Part shown: piece after piece, positions 1 through 10,098 of the stretch | Numbering within the stretch: position 1 is the first letter of the stretch | Layout of the letters: every line of letters begins with the position of its first letter | NCBI GenBank assembly: GCA_003049485.1 | Contig: PYST01000325.1 | Coordinates: 1 to 43,066 of the forward strand | DNA from: Ophioceras dolichostomum | Taxonomy: Eukaryota; Ascomycota; Sordariomycetes; Magnaporthales; Ophioceraceae | Direction of reading: 5' to 3' | DNA: 43,066 nt | Position numbers and translations under genes: made by a program | The notes under the pieces: model-generated | Databases searched by the model: none | Told to the model about the DNA's origin: nothing | Seen by the model: the letters and a program-made list of their open reading frames with translations, nothing else

Positions 1-623
1 GTTTTTTGGTGGTACTTCTGTGGACCTCCCTGCCTAACCAATGCGCCCCTAATTGTGGGGTTTTAATGCGTCAATAGCAATTCTCTAAATTTTAACCTGC
101 TCGTTCTTTTCCACGCCCCTTTCACAACTCTCCTATTTTTTCTTCGTCCCCTAATCACGAAGGCCATAGCGGTGCGGTCTGGGCCGTCATATTTACGGTT
201 TTTATCGCATCTGGGTGAGATGGGATGCTAGACATTCAAGCACCTGGACTTGTATTCCGCAGAAAAGAGCTGCGAACGCATACCAAGAAATGTACATCAT
301 CAGGCCTCTCTGGTCGGGCCTTGCCTGTCGCGGGCGCCATGTTTGTATGCCCCGGGTTTCTTACGCCGCAAGAATCCAATGTGAACTTGCACGATGTGTA
401 GCTCGGTACGCAGGGGCCATAGTCGAGCGTCGAGTGGTAGGTTTCGAGCACTTGTTGGATGGTCATATTTGACCTCCTCCCATCGTTGTCTCGCTATTTC
501 TGCATTCTACCTGAGCGTACCCTCATACTGGGTGGTGTCTTCTGCCCTCTGGTCTAACGATGCAAAATGAATAATTCCCACAGAATGATGAATCCCTTAA
601 CAGGTGACGAAATCATAGCCCGC
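1..623. other. Intergenic, no gene seen
   Basis: Short ORFs on both strands overlap each other here and show no recognisable motif or codon bias. It is likely the 3' flank of the minus-strand DUF3632 gene. Nothing else stands out. Confidence 0.6.
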
Positions 624-1887
624 TCAACAGCTCGAGGAGATAGTTGGTGGCTGGCAAGATACCATCTTGGGAGTTTCCTGTTCTTGAGTTCCCAGCGGTT
701 TCTCGCCGGCGGCAGCGGCGACGGCTTCCTCGGCCCTCGCCATACTCTCGGCCGCGGCCTGTGCAGCAGCCCGAACCTCATCAGAAAGTGGGCTGGAGCC
801 GTCTCCCTCCTCGGCCGGGGTGGCCAACTGGAGGAAGCGCGCCGTCCAGAACGTCCATCTCTCCGGAGTCAGGCCGGGCTTCCCGCCGGCGAATAACGGG
901 CCCGCTTCCACCTCCCTGGACTCGTCCCGAGCGGTGGCAACCCTATTCATGCTCAGGCGACAAAACACTCTGCCGCTTCGCACCGCCCACTCGCTCGCCG
1001 CCAGGACGGCGCACTCGGTCTCGGCCGACAGGTCGTACTTCTCCTCCAGCGCGCTGCGCAGCTGCCACGTGCCGAAGTATACAATCAGGGGCGCGATGCC
1101 TGAGGCTAGGCAGCGAGCCGCGAAACTGTTGGTGTTGCGCCACTCAGCGACCTCCTTGGGCGAATCTGGGGCGCGTCCTTGATAGGCGGGGTCTGCAAAG
1201 GCTCGTTGGTTGTGAGGCCACGCCAGCGTAGTCGTCAGTATTTGCCGTGGTGAGACTTGGAGAGCGGCCAAAGACTAAATAAAAAAAAAATCTCATAACA
1301 TCACACGCACCTTGCCAGAGTTCGGTTACCGAGGGTCCAAACAGCGGTAGGTCTCTCCACAGCCGTTCCTCGTACTGTTATCCGCGACGTCAGAGGAAAC
1401 AATCTAGTCAAGCGTCCAGATGTCAGGCGCGTGGGGCGAAAGCTCTTAACGTACCCCCCCAAAACTTCATCGTGGCCTTGGCACGAAGACGCAGACGTGC
1501 GAGGATGGCGATGAGTGTGCCCTGGCCCGGGTGGTCGGCGTCGTGCGGCACCTTGGACGCCACCAGCCACAAGATCCACCAGAGAGACCAGACGTATGCC
1601 TCGACCGCACCTTCATCCGTCGCTGGTGGGCAGAGGGTATCAATCTTTCGTGCAGTTGCATCCCCAGTCTTGTCGTCGTCGACAACAGCATCGTCCGGAG
1701 TCCGGAGTGCTTCATCGAAGATGTCCACAAAGGCGCACTCGCGCTCTAACAACCCTCTGTACATGAGCCGGATGGACTGGATGTTGAACTTCGACTTCGC
1801 TTCTGCCGCCTTCGGGCTCGTCGTTATGTCCGCCGTCGTGGCCGCCGTCGTTGCTGCCGTCATTGACAGCTTGGTTTGCGTCGACAT
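624..1887 (-). CDS. DUF3632 family protein, possibly frameshifted
   Basis: This is a fungal protein of unknown function. Proposed exons are 1887-1455, 1374-1311 and 1192-624. Exon 1 starts at ATG 1887 and holds a Trp-rich helix (YVWSLWWILWL). Exon 2 encodes WRDLPLFGPSVTELW, matching the hallmark DLPLFGP segment of DUF3632 as I know the family. Exon 3 carries the other two hallmarks, EWRNTNSFAAR and LTPERWTFWTARF. Intron 2 (1310-1193) has donor GTGCGT, a CTGAC branch-like site and acceptor TTTGCAG, and keeps phase. Intron 1 (1454-1375, GTACGT to AACAG) does not: exon 1 ends one base into a codon while exon 2 needs phase 0. The donor sits in a run of seven G; six would restore the phase. So the gene is mutated, mis-sequenced, or uses a splice I did not find. 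The role is unknown; no signal peptide is seen. Confidence 0.72.
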
Positions 1888-2139
1888 TTGCGCTGGCCAC
1901 CTCGTGCCGGCCGATCACTCAGCCCGTGGTTGCGGGTGGGCAACACTACCTACATAGCAAAACTTGGGAGGATGTATTGACAAAAAAGTCTTCTGAAGCC
2001 TTCTCGCCTGAATTGTGGCAAGTGATGAATGGGGGATTACTGGAGGGGAAAGCAGCCTGATGTGGGGCAGAGTATTCTCTTGGCGCGCTATGCCGCATTC
2101 GTCAGGGAGTACGACAGGACCTCTAACACGCATCCGCTC

Positions 2140-2194
2140 CCTTCAGCCTGCCTTCAATCTGCCTTCAATCTGCCTTCAGTCTGCCTTCAGCCTG
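2140..2194. repeat. 11-bp minisatellite, five copies
   Basis: Five head-to-tail copies of CCTTCARYCTG-like units: CCTTCAGCCTG, CCTTCAATCTG twice, CCTTCAGTCTG, CCTTCAGCCTG. They differ only by C/T and A/G transitions. Confidence 0.9.
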
Positions 2195-2350
2195 CCTCTA
2201 CTGACATTACAAGTTCTGACCGAGTGCCTCATAGCCGACAGAGTCCTGAGACCTGCGCTCCTGCCCAACACCCCCTCTACGTTATCTAGCTGGACCTTGC
2301 GTGGCCAGTCGGCGTCGTTTTCCCTTCCCCCCTTAATCGAGACAATGGAC

Positions 2351-2351
2351 C

Positions 2352-2391
<40 letters not shown>
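2351..2391. repeat. (CA)n microsatellite
   Basis: About twenty CA units, interrupted only near the left edge, followed by a CT-rich stretch. Confidence 0.95.
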
Positions 2392-2392
<1 letters not shown>

Positions 2393-2905
2393 TCTCTCCC
2401 CCTCTCTCCCTCCCTCTCTCTTTTCAATCTTTGAAATTCGGCCAGGTTGCACTGCTTGGTTAGGCGGATCGGATATGCAATGTGCCGTTTTCGTAGGCAC
2501 CACTCTCGCCGGGCGAGTCGGACTCATGCATGTCGACGTTTCCACACCTACTACCCTATCCGATGAGCCAAGTGCTCAGAGCACTCTCTATATGCCAGCC
2601 TTAAGCATGGCCGCCCAACCAGTTGCCACGCATGGCCCGACAGCCCTGGTGCGCGGCCAGCGTCCCTCAGCTACGATGCGTGCTATGTACGAGACCAGCG
2701 GGAGGCGTACTTAAGCGCTCCCTGTCCCTTTCCCTTCCCTAGCATCACCTTGTTCTGTTTCTGCCAAAGATCCCACCTGCCCTCCACCCAAAGCAGCACT
2801 GGTCCTTTTCTTGTCCATATTGTCCTAAGCGACTGTCTTCCTAAGGACCGGAAAAGAAGAAGGCTGGCATCCAAGCGTTGAGGCTTCGAGGAAGATAGCC
2901 GAAAG

Positions 2906-4326
2906 ATGTTGCCCAACTCTCATTCCAAGAGAAAGTCGAAGAAGGCGCGAGGCTCAGGGCTCTCTAGGGGGTCAGGCTCCTCGCATGGTTCAGGGGCGGC
3001 GTCATCGAGCTCCCAAGCCTCTACAAGCTCGACCGTGACAACAACGTCTCGCCGCTCGCCACAGTCCCCAGCGTTATCAACCTCCGTCGAGCCATATCCG
3101 TCGGCAGACGACCTTGACACAACGGGCACCGAGCTTCCCACTGCAACGGACTCGCCGTTGCCGGCCTCCGCGCAGCCCCAACCGGCATACGTATGTGCCC
3201 ATCACCCAGCCTTGGTCGCGTAAGACTCTATGTAGCTACATCGACCGTTACTCCAGTAGCTAGGTAGCTAGGCTATGGCGCCAGGGAGATATCTAAAAAA
3301 AAAAAAAAAAAAAGTTATAAACGGACCATCTTGACAGTTCGAATGCCCGAATTTACACGACAGCCATCCGGAACGGTATCTCCCCGCCACAGAGGTCAGA
3401 AGTCAAGTCCTGCAGGCGCCGCTTCCTCAACCAGGCTATCATAGGTACCCGTCCGTATATCATCGGTTCGACCGGCCCCCCATGCCGCTGCCAACTACGG
3501 GTACTGCCCACGAGTATCCGATCAAAGCCAACGGTGCATGGGACCGACGAAGCCACCCGGGGGCTGCCCGTGCCTTCATCGACTTCCAAGACCCACGCCG
3601 ACCCAGCACCGTGGGATATCACGACCGGACCCAAGCGCCGTCCGGTCCATTCAGTCCGGCGGTATACCATCCCGCCACGACCGGCGGTACGCCCGCCACC
3701 AGCGCTGCCAGCGCTGCCACTGCTTCCACTACCGCTACTGCTACTGCGGCAGCAGTGGCATGTTCGGCACCGCTGCCGCCGCAGCACTCGGTGACCACGC
3801 GGCGGGCCAGGGGCAACGTAGAGTTCGAAGGGCCGGACGGTTTCACCAGGTCGACACGTTTCGACGAATGGCAGACCGTGAGTTACGACGACCCTTCAAC
3901 GGGCCGTCTCTACTACTATGTATACACCGAGGAAGCAGGCACAAGGAATGTAGCAGATTTTGGACGACGACATTGTAGACAGGATGAAAGCAGTGACGAT
4001 CTCCCCCTCTTCACACACGCACACACACACAACCCCATTTCCCCCAGCGTCTTTCTATCTCTCTTTTTTTCTCATTTCCTTGCCCGTCTTATCTTCTTTG
4101 TTCCTTCAAGCGGCGGACACAATCTCTTTTCTGTGATCTGATGGCTGTCTGCCGTATCACTAATCCGCCTTGTCTTGGCTGCCCTCTTTCTTTCTTTCTG
4201 TCTTTCTTCCTTTCTCCTCCAATCTCCAACGATACTTACTAGGTACCACGAGGTAACGAAATGTCGGGCTATTGGACTTATGATTCTCGCTTGTACTGGG
4301 TCGAAACAACATCGCGTCTTTGGTAG
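2906..4326 (+). CDS. Ser/Thr-rich protein of unknown function
   Basis: I do not recognise a family. Exon 1 (2906-3190) encodes a basic start (KRKSKKARGSG) and a Ser/Thr-rich, probably disordered region. The intron 3191-3337 (GTATGT to TTGACAG, containing an A19 run) joins in phase 0 to exon 2 from 3338. Exon 2 is Pro/Thr/Ala-rich and ends in a compact Tyr/Trp segment (FDEWQTVSYDD, GRLYYYVYTEE). The open frame runs on to 4141, but its last part is low-complexity and CT-rich and looks intronic. A possible last exon, 4243-4326, enters after TTACTAG in the same phase and encodes GYWTYDSRLYWVETTSRLW, echoing the Tyr/Trp pattern. The donor I propose at 3950 (GTAGCA) is weak. The full model gives about 326 residues. 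The first two exons are fairly sure; the 3' end is not. Confidence 0.5.
3295..3313. repeat. Poly-A run inside intron
   Basis: Nineteen consecutive A, within the proposed intron 3191-3337. Confidence 0.95.
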
Positions 4327-4715
4327 GAAAGGGGGAAAGTACTAGTTACCAATGATACTCATGACCAACGATGTACCTCCCCGCATCCCTAGCGAAACGT
4401 GACTTGGACATCGTACTAACTCTAGTGATGCAGAAAGGGGTGGCGATGGCAAGTCTCCGAACGTAACGGAGCATCCGAAGCTGTCGTCGAGGTAGAAACG
4501 AAAAAAAAGCAAGATAACGATTTCATACGTAAAAACAATCAGGTGTACGGCGCCTCGCAGGCAAGGCTTTTCCCGTCCGTCCAACCTCCTTTCACGCCTG
4601 CCTGTTTGTCGAACAATCTGTCTGACGTGTCCTTCCTCAAAGGGACAATCCCAAGAACCAACGCCAAGAACAAACCCCAAGAACCCTCAGCAGCGGCACC
4701 AGGCCGTCGGTCCTC
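4327..4715. other. Convergent 3' flanks
   Basis: Spacer between the ends of a plus-strand and a minus-strand gene. No coding signal or clear element is seen. Confidence 0.5.
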
Positions 4716-6845
4716 CTACGACTGCATAACTCGCGTCAGCGTATCATCACCCTCCTCCCAATGCTTCACCAGCGTCATCAGGTTCCTCCTCGCCAGCCCG
4801 GCGTCCCTGTTCCGATACACCGAGTCGATCTTGCGCACGTCCGTGCGGTCGCTGACCAGCCAGCGCTTCTCCTCGGCCAGGAACCTCGCGTACGTCATGT
4901 CGGCGCCGTACCTCGCCCGCACTTTCTCCGCCAGCCGGTCGACGGCGTCCCACCTGACCTTCTTCTGGTTCTTCCGATCGCGCTTGCTGAGCCTGGCGCC
5001 CCCCCGCTCGATGGACTGGGCGTCGTAGCACAGCACGGACGGGCTCCTCGACACGGCGTGGCTCAGCGTGCGGAGGCCCTCCGGCGAGATCGCGCAGGGT
5101 CCCAGCTCCAGGTACTCCAGCTTCTTGGAGTCGTCCACCAGGGTGCTGATCGCGGACACGGCGTAGCTCCCGATGTAGTTGTAGGCCAGCCCTAGGTCCT
5201 CGCTGATGTACGACTGGCCGAGCAGGACGGCGCGCAGCGAGGGCTGCTTCTTGAGCGCCTGGCAGAGCCCGACGGCGCCGCGGGAGGTCATGCCGACGGA
5301 CTGCAGCGCGAGCACCTCCAGCGTCGGCGAGGGCGCCAGCTTCAGGGCCACGGCGAGGGCATCGACGCCGTAGTCGCCGAGCGGGTTGCCCGAGAGGAAG
5401 ACGGAGGAGAGCTGGCAGTGCGGCGCGCCGAGGAACCGGCCGATCGCGGCGGCGCCCGAGACCGACACGCCGTCCTCGTTAAGGTAGACGTGCCGCAGCG
5501 CCAGCTTCGCGCCCTTGTGCTTCAGGCGGGGGTAGTCCACCAGCTCGTTGAACAGCTCGGCGACCCCCTCGTCGCCGAGGCCGGCCTGGTCGAGGTCGAG
5601 GGTGCGGATGTTGCTCGCCGTGATGAGCCAGGCCAGGTCGCGGGCGGCGCGGGGGCCGAGCGGGTTCCGCTTGAGCCACAGGTTCGTCACGGACTTGGAG
5701 CGCGAGAGGGAGTCGGCCAGGTCGGCGAAGCTGGGGCCGTCGATGCAGTTGCCCGCGAGGTACCACGTGTCCATCCGGTCCGGGAACTCGTCGACGAACC
5801 GGGCGATCTCGCGGGCTCCGGCGGGGCCGATGATGTTGTTGCCGAGCAGGAAGTGCTTGACGAACTTGTTGGGCCGGAGGCTGTCCATCAGCGCGCCGAT
5901 GTGGTCCGGGCCCACGACCTTCTTGCACAGGTCCATGCGTCCGTCCTCGTACAGCACGCCCTTTTCGAACTCAATCCCCCTGGTGCCGTAGTTAGGCTCC
6001 CCTCTTCCGTCTCCGAGCTCCCGGCCGAGGCTGGACGACTGTCCCGCCAACGGAATGTGGGTGCCACCGTTACGCATGTGGTCGAAGAACGGCGCCAGGG
6101 ACGCCGCGTCCGACACCTTGACCGGCATCGGCAGCGACGACACGCCATGGGTCGACACCGGGCGGGTCTTGGGATCCCACGGGCCCTGGTTGATGACTCG
6201 CTTGTCCCAGATCGAGGGGGATCCGCCGGGCGGCGCCGATCCGATGATGCCGTTCCCAGTCCGGCCGTTGTTCCGCGTCGTCTTCAGCATGGCCCGCTTG
6301 CGCTGGACCGCTACCCAATTCACCAGCCGGACCCGATGCTTCTCGTAATGGATGATCGGAACGAGCGATCCGGCGGGGGGCCCGAAGACCATTGTGGCTA
6401 TTTCGGCCGCAAGATCCCCGAACTTCGAGGACTTGCGGCTAGGTAGGGAATCGCAATTCTTGCTTTGCTCCTCGGGCAGACCGATGGCATCCGGCAAGCC
6501 CATGAGCTCCTCCACTGTGTAGTCCGACACCGGCTTGAACGTAATACCTAGGTAGAGAGAGTGGCCTTGTCAGTACATGGAACAACAGCATCAGGATCCA
6601 GCAAGGGGCGTCAAGTTGTAAGCTAGAAATAGGCACGGATCAGCGTGCAGCAAAAACGTGCCGTGGATGCGTTCGATATCAGCCAGCGCCAGCAATGCTA
6701 ATGTGAAGAAGTGGGCCAGGTGCTTCGCCTGCGTCTGGTTCACACACGGCGCATAGGTAGGCCGTGGATTCGACGACCCCCATCCGATACCCACACCTTT
6801 GGTGCCCGGGCCAGACGACGGCTCAACTTGTGTAGCGGATGCCAT
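4716..6845 (-). CDS. Leucine-rich repeat protein, ribonuclease-inhibitor type
   Basis: This is probably a protein-binding scaffold; the partner is unknown. Exon 1 (6845-6746) starts at ATG and encodes MASATQVEPSSGPG followed by a Gly-rich stretch. The intron (6745-6548, donor GTGTGA, acceptor CTACCTAG) keeps phase. Exon 2 (6547-4716) begins ITFKPVSDYTVEELMGLPD. The total is about 643 residues. The middle (about 240-520) carries at least six repeats of about 28 residues, of the form xxLxLxxNxLGxxGxxxLAxxL, such as HFLLGNNIIGPAGAREIARF, NLWLKRNPLGPRAARDLAWL and SVFLSGNPLGDYGVDALAVAL. The C-terminus (about 545-643) is charged and helical. There is no signal peptide or transmembrane segment, so it is probably cytosolic or nuclear. 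The exon 1 donor is the least certain part. Confidence 0.8.
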
Positions 6846-7529
6846 ATCGCCGACCCCGTATGCTGGGGTTGGCAACAAACAGTGTCTACAGTCGGCGCAG
6901 ACGTCGAGGGCCGCCAATGGCTGTCGAGGGCTGCCGAGAAGGATGCTCGTAAGTTGATGACAGACTTCTATGAATCTGATTGCTTTCAGTTTGAGCCAGG
7001 TCAGCCCTCAGCTTCCCCAGTTGACTCACGGTGGAAAGCCCAGGGCTGCTCGCATCAATCGCGATTATTTGGGAGAGAAGTTGAGGTTTGGAGGGGTGGC
7101 TGCCTGGTAGCTCCAGCCATTGCAGGCGTTTCTGTGTCACACGAGACGCTTACAGTATGCAGACAGTGCACGAACTGTTAGTCGAATGGGAGACATGTAA
7201 GACAAGACTGTCTGAGGTGCGTCCTTGCGCCATCTCGGATATCTAGAGGCCAAGACCGGAAAACAATTCCCACCACCACTTCCTAACCGATGTGCCATTC
7301 CTGGCTTCGGTGTGCCCTTGACTACTGGAGCCTAAAACAGTCACCTCGTCGGATTTTCGTTGGAAATACGCAAGGGAGGGTTAGACAGGGCCAGGGTTAA
7401 TCCGGATATTCTATTCTTTGCATGACGCAGCGTGAAATCTAGCGGGCATAAACCGCGAATGCAGCAGCCCTAACAGCAACTACACCGCAGTGAAACTAGG
7501 CGCCTCATGCTCTGAGCATGTTGCGGCCA
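6846..7529. other. Spacer between two minus-strand genes
   Basis: This holds the promoter side of the LRR gene and the 3' flank of GMP synthase. No convincing ORF, RNA or repeat is seen. Confidence 0.5.
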
Positions 7530-9711
7530 TCACTGCATCTCAATCGTGGCAGGCGGCTTGCTCGTCGTATTGTACGTAACGCAGCTGACGCCGTCCACCT
7601 CGTTGACGATGCGGGTCGAGATCTTCATCAGGAAGTCCATGTCGAACTTGTAAGCCTCGGCTGTCATGAAATCCGTCGTTACGACCGCACGGAGGATGAT
7701 GATGTATCCCTCTTGGCGTTTATCGCCCTGATTTAAGTTGTGCGTTAGCTCGCTCGGGACAGGCGGGGTGAAGAAAGGGGCAAAACGACCTGAAAAAGAG
7801 AAGGAGCAACGATGGCTGGAGCAAATTTCTCTGTTGCTTACCATGACGCCGACAGCCCTGTTCGTGTCGAGAGCAGCGTAGGCCTGACTAATGTTGTCGT
7901 ATATGCCGGCCTCCTTGATCATGCTGATGAAAATATGATCGGCCTTCCTCGCGATTTCGACCCGCTCAGGGGTGACATCGCCCAGAATACGGATTGCGAT
8001 GCCCGGGCCAGGGAATGGATGCCTCATGACGAGCTCCTCGTTGATGCCCAGCTCCCGGCCCAGGGCCCGAACCTCATCCTTGAACAGCTCCCGCAGAGGC
8101 TCGATCAGCTTCAGACCCTGGCCCTCCATCATCCGCTTCGGCAGCCCGCCGACGTTGTGGTGCGTCTTGATCGTGTCCGAAGGGCCCTTGAACGAGAGCG
8201 ACTCGATCACGTCCGGGTACAGCGTGCCCTGGAGGAACCACTCCACCTTGCCGGCGTTGGGCGTATTCTCGGCGGCCTTCTCGATCTTGACGGCCTCCTC
8301 CTCGAAGATGTCGATGAAGGTGTTGCCGATAAACTTGCGCTTCTTCTCCGGATCTACCACGCCGGCCAGCCCCGCCAGAAACCTCTGCGAGGCGTCGGCG
8401 ATGGTGAGGTTGATTCCGAGGTGGTCAGAGAGCGTCTGCTTCACCTGGCGGCACTCCTCGAGTCGCATCACGCCGTTATCAACCAGCACGGCATGGAACC
8501 TGTCGCCAATGGCCTCCTTCACTATAAGGGCCGGCCGCGAGCATCCGCTGGTAAGCAACGCCGTCCGCACAAAAAAGAGAAGAAAAGAAACGGGTGGAGG
8601 GAATAAACCTACTCAACCTAGCAGCAACAGTAGAGTCGACACCACCGGACACAGCGCCGATAACCTGTCCCTTCTCGCCAACGAGCTTCCGGATCCGCGT
8701 GATCTCCTGCTCGATGAAGTTGGACATGTTCCAGTTCTGGCGCGCACCGCAGATCCCCACCGCGAAGTTCTTCAGCACCTCCTTGCCTCTCAGGGAGTGA
8801 GTCACCTCCGGGTGGAACTGCACGCCGAAGATGGGCTTGGTCTCGTGGGCAATCCCCGCGTAGGGCGAGTTCTGCGTCGCGGCGATTGTGCAGAACTCCG
8901 GGGGCAGCTGGCTGAGCTTGTCGCCGTGGCTCATCCATACCTGCATCGGCTCGCCGTGCATGCCGTCGAACAGCCGGTCGACATCGCTGTTGTGCTTCTC
9001 CGGGACGAGGTTCGCGTAGCCGAATTCCCGCTCCGTGCCCGCGACGACGTTGTCCTTGCCCAGCCTCCAGGCCAGCTCCTGGATGCCGTAGCAGATCCCC
9101 AGGATCGGCACACCGAGATTGAAGAAGGCGGGGTCGGCATCTAGGAATTTCGGGTGGTGAGTTTGTGCGGTTAGCTAGCTGAGGGTCGAGGATGAGTGAT
9201 GGGTTTGGGGGGCGCATGAGGTTTAACTTACGAGGAGCGTCCGTGTCGTATACCGAGAATGGGCCTAGAGAAAACACAAGCAGGCGGGTTTGAGCAACGC
9301 AGAATGATTCAAAACGGGATCGAGAACCGCCTTTGGGCACAGTTGTGTGTACTGACCGCCAGACAAAATAATGCCTTTGGGCTTCCAGTTAAGATCTGAG
9401 AGCTTAGTGGTGCATGGCAGCATCTCACTGTAGACCTAGCCATTGAAGAAGAGACAGAAGAAAAAGAGAAAATAAGTATGTGGGTGGCTTCCTCTCCTAA
9501 ACGCCTTGCTTGGAGTCTCACATTGAGTTCTCGCAGTCGTCTCGTAATGAGATGTGTGACTTGCGAGCCAAAGTCCAGTGTGAGAATGGTCTAAGTGGGA
9601 ATATCAGGGGTCAGTAAACAGTCTAAGCCCGTGTATAAGTGGGAGACCATGCGAAGAACTTACGTCGTACACCTGGTGAGGCGCTTCGGCCTGCTCGAAG
9701 GTTGCAGACAT
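7530..9711 (-). CDS. gua1: GMP synthase (glutamine-hydrolysing)
   Basis: Converts XMP to GMP using ATP and glutamine, the last step of de novo guanine nucleotide synthesis, in the cytosol. Seven exons keep phase throughout: 9711-9664, 9590-9522, 9435-9357, 9264-9232, 9140-8613, 8521-7842 and 7727-7530. They give 544 residues, normal for fungal Gua1. The class I glutamine amidotransferase domain comes first: LDFGSQVTHLITRR, the oxyanion SGGPFSVYD, the nucleophile Cys93 in GICYG, and His186/Glu188 in QFHPE. The ATP pyrophosphatase domain follows, with P-loop SGGVDST (241-247), then the dimerisation domain with HPFPGPG and the terminus TTSKPPATIE. All catalytic residues are present. Donors are GTAAGT, GTGAGA, GTCAGT, GTAAGT, GTAGGT and GTAAGC. 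It is divergent from the RMND1-like gene and shares a GATAAG-rich spacer with it. Confidence 0.97.
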
Positions 9712-10073
9712 CTTGACTAATATTTGGCGGTTCTCTGTTCCCTTTAAACAGATTTACCGCAGAAAGGGCTCAGAGAAGGCAAAAAAAGAGGTAGGGTTCA
9801 TGATATGACTCTACGAAAAATCGCTTCTCAAGGAGCGAACTCGGCGGGCGACAGGGCGCGGGGTGATAAGAAAATTTCCACGGTGCGATAAGATAAGAGG
9901 TCGCGATAAGTCGGGCATTGTCGCTAAATTTTTTTTATGCTGCCCGGCGCTAAGGGACCCCTGGAACTTAGGCGGGAGCCTGGCATTTGCCCGATCCCTT
10001 TGTCCATTCACTGATCCGTCACCTTCTCCTCTGATCTCCAAACGCGTTCAATGGCACCCGCGATGCCTACACC
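9712..10073. promoter_or_regulatory. Bidirectional promoter region with GATAAG cluster
   Basis: This 362-bp spacer separates GMP synthase (-) from the RMND1-like gene (+). Four GATAAG motifs lie at 9865-9870, 9887-9892, 9892-9897 (overlapping the previous one by one base) and 9905-9910, all in the same orientation. HGATAR is the known core of fungal GATA factors (AreA/NIT2, white collar). That such a factor acts here is inference. Confidence 0.55.
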
Positions 10074-10098
10074 ATGCGATTCCCCCGCCGTCAGATAG
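10051..10098 (+). other. Upstream ORF overlapping the RMND1-like start
   Basis: ATG at 10051 opens a 15-codon frame ending at TAG 10096-10098, out of frame with and overlapping the main ATG at 10074. A second in-frame ATG lies at 10063. The first uATG has T at -3 (weak context); the main ATG has A at -3. It matters only if transcripts start upstream of 10051. Confidence 0.45.

Larger units (their letters stand above)
1888..2905. other. Intergenic spacer between divergent genes
   Basis: This is the spacer between the DUF3632 gene (-) and the Ser/Thr-rich gene (+), and presumably holds both promoters. It contains an 11-bp minisatellite (2140-2194) and a CA microsatellite (2351-2391). The ORF at 2475-2714 shows no domain or supporting context, and I do not call it. 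Confidence 0.55.

Noticed and set aside
1274..1310. Shorter introns for the DUF3632 gene (acceptors at 1275 or 1256)
   Set aside because: The first gives a 36-bp intron and the wrong frame. The second keeps frame but adds a stretch that does not look like the family; the acceptor at 1194-1193 has a CTGAC branch-like site and fits better.
2140..2194. Possible CRISPR-like array
   Set aside because: Units are 11 bp and directly abutting, with no spacers, in a eukaryotic context; it is a minisatellite.
2475..2714. 79-codon plus-strand ORF
   Set aside because: No motif or conserved-looking segment; could equally arise by chance in the spacer.
5418..6446. 342-codon plus-strand ORF inside the LRR gene
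   Set aside because: Antisense shadow of a GC-rich exon; composition is Val/Arg/Gly/Asp-rich without a domain.
7812..9144. Long plus-strand ORFs over GMP synthase
   Set aside because: Antisense shadows of GMP synthase exons that also run across its introns; no family resemblance.
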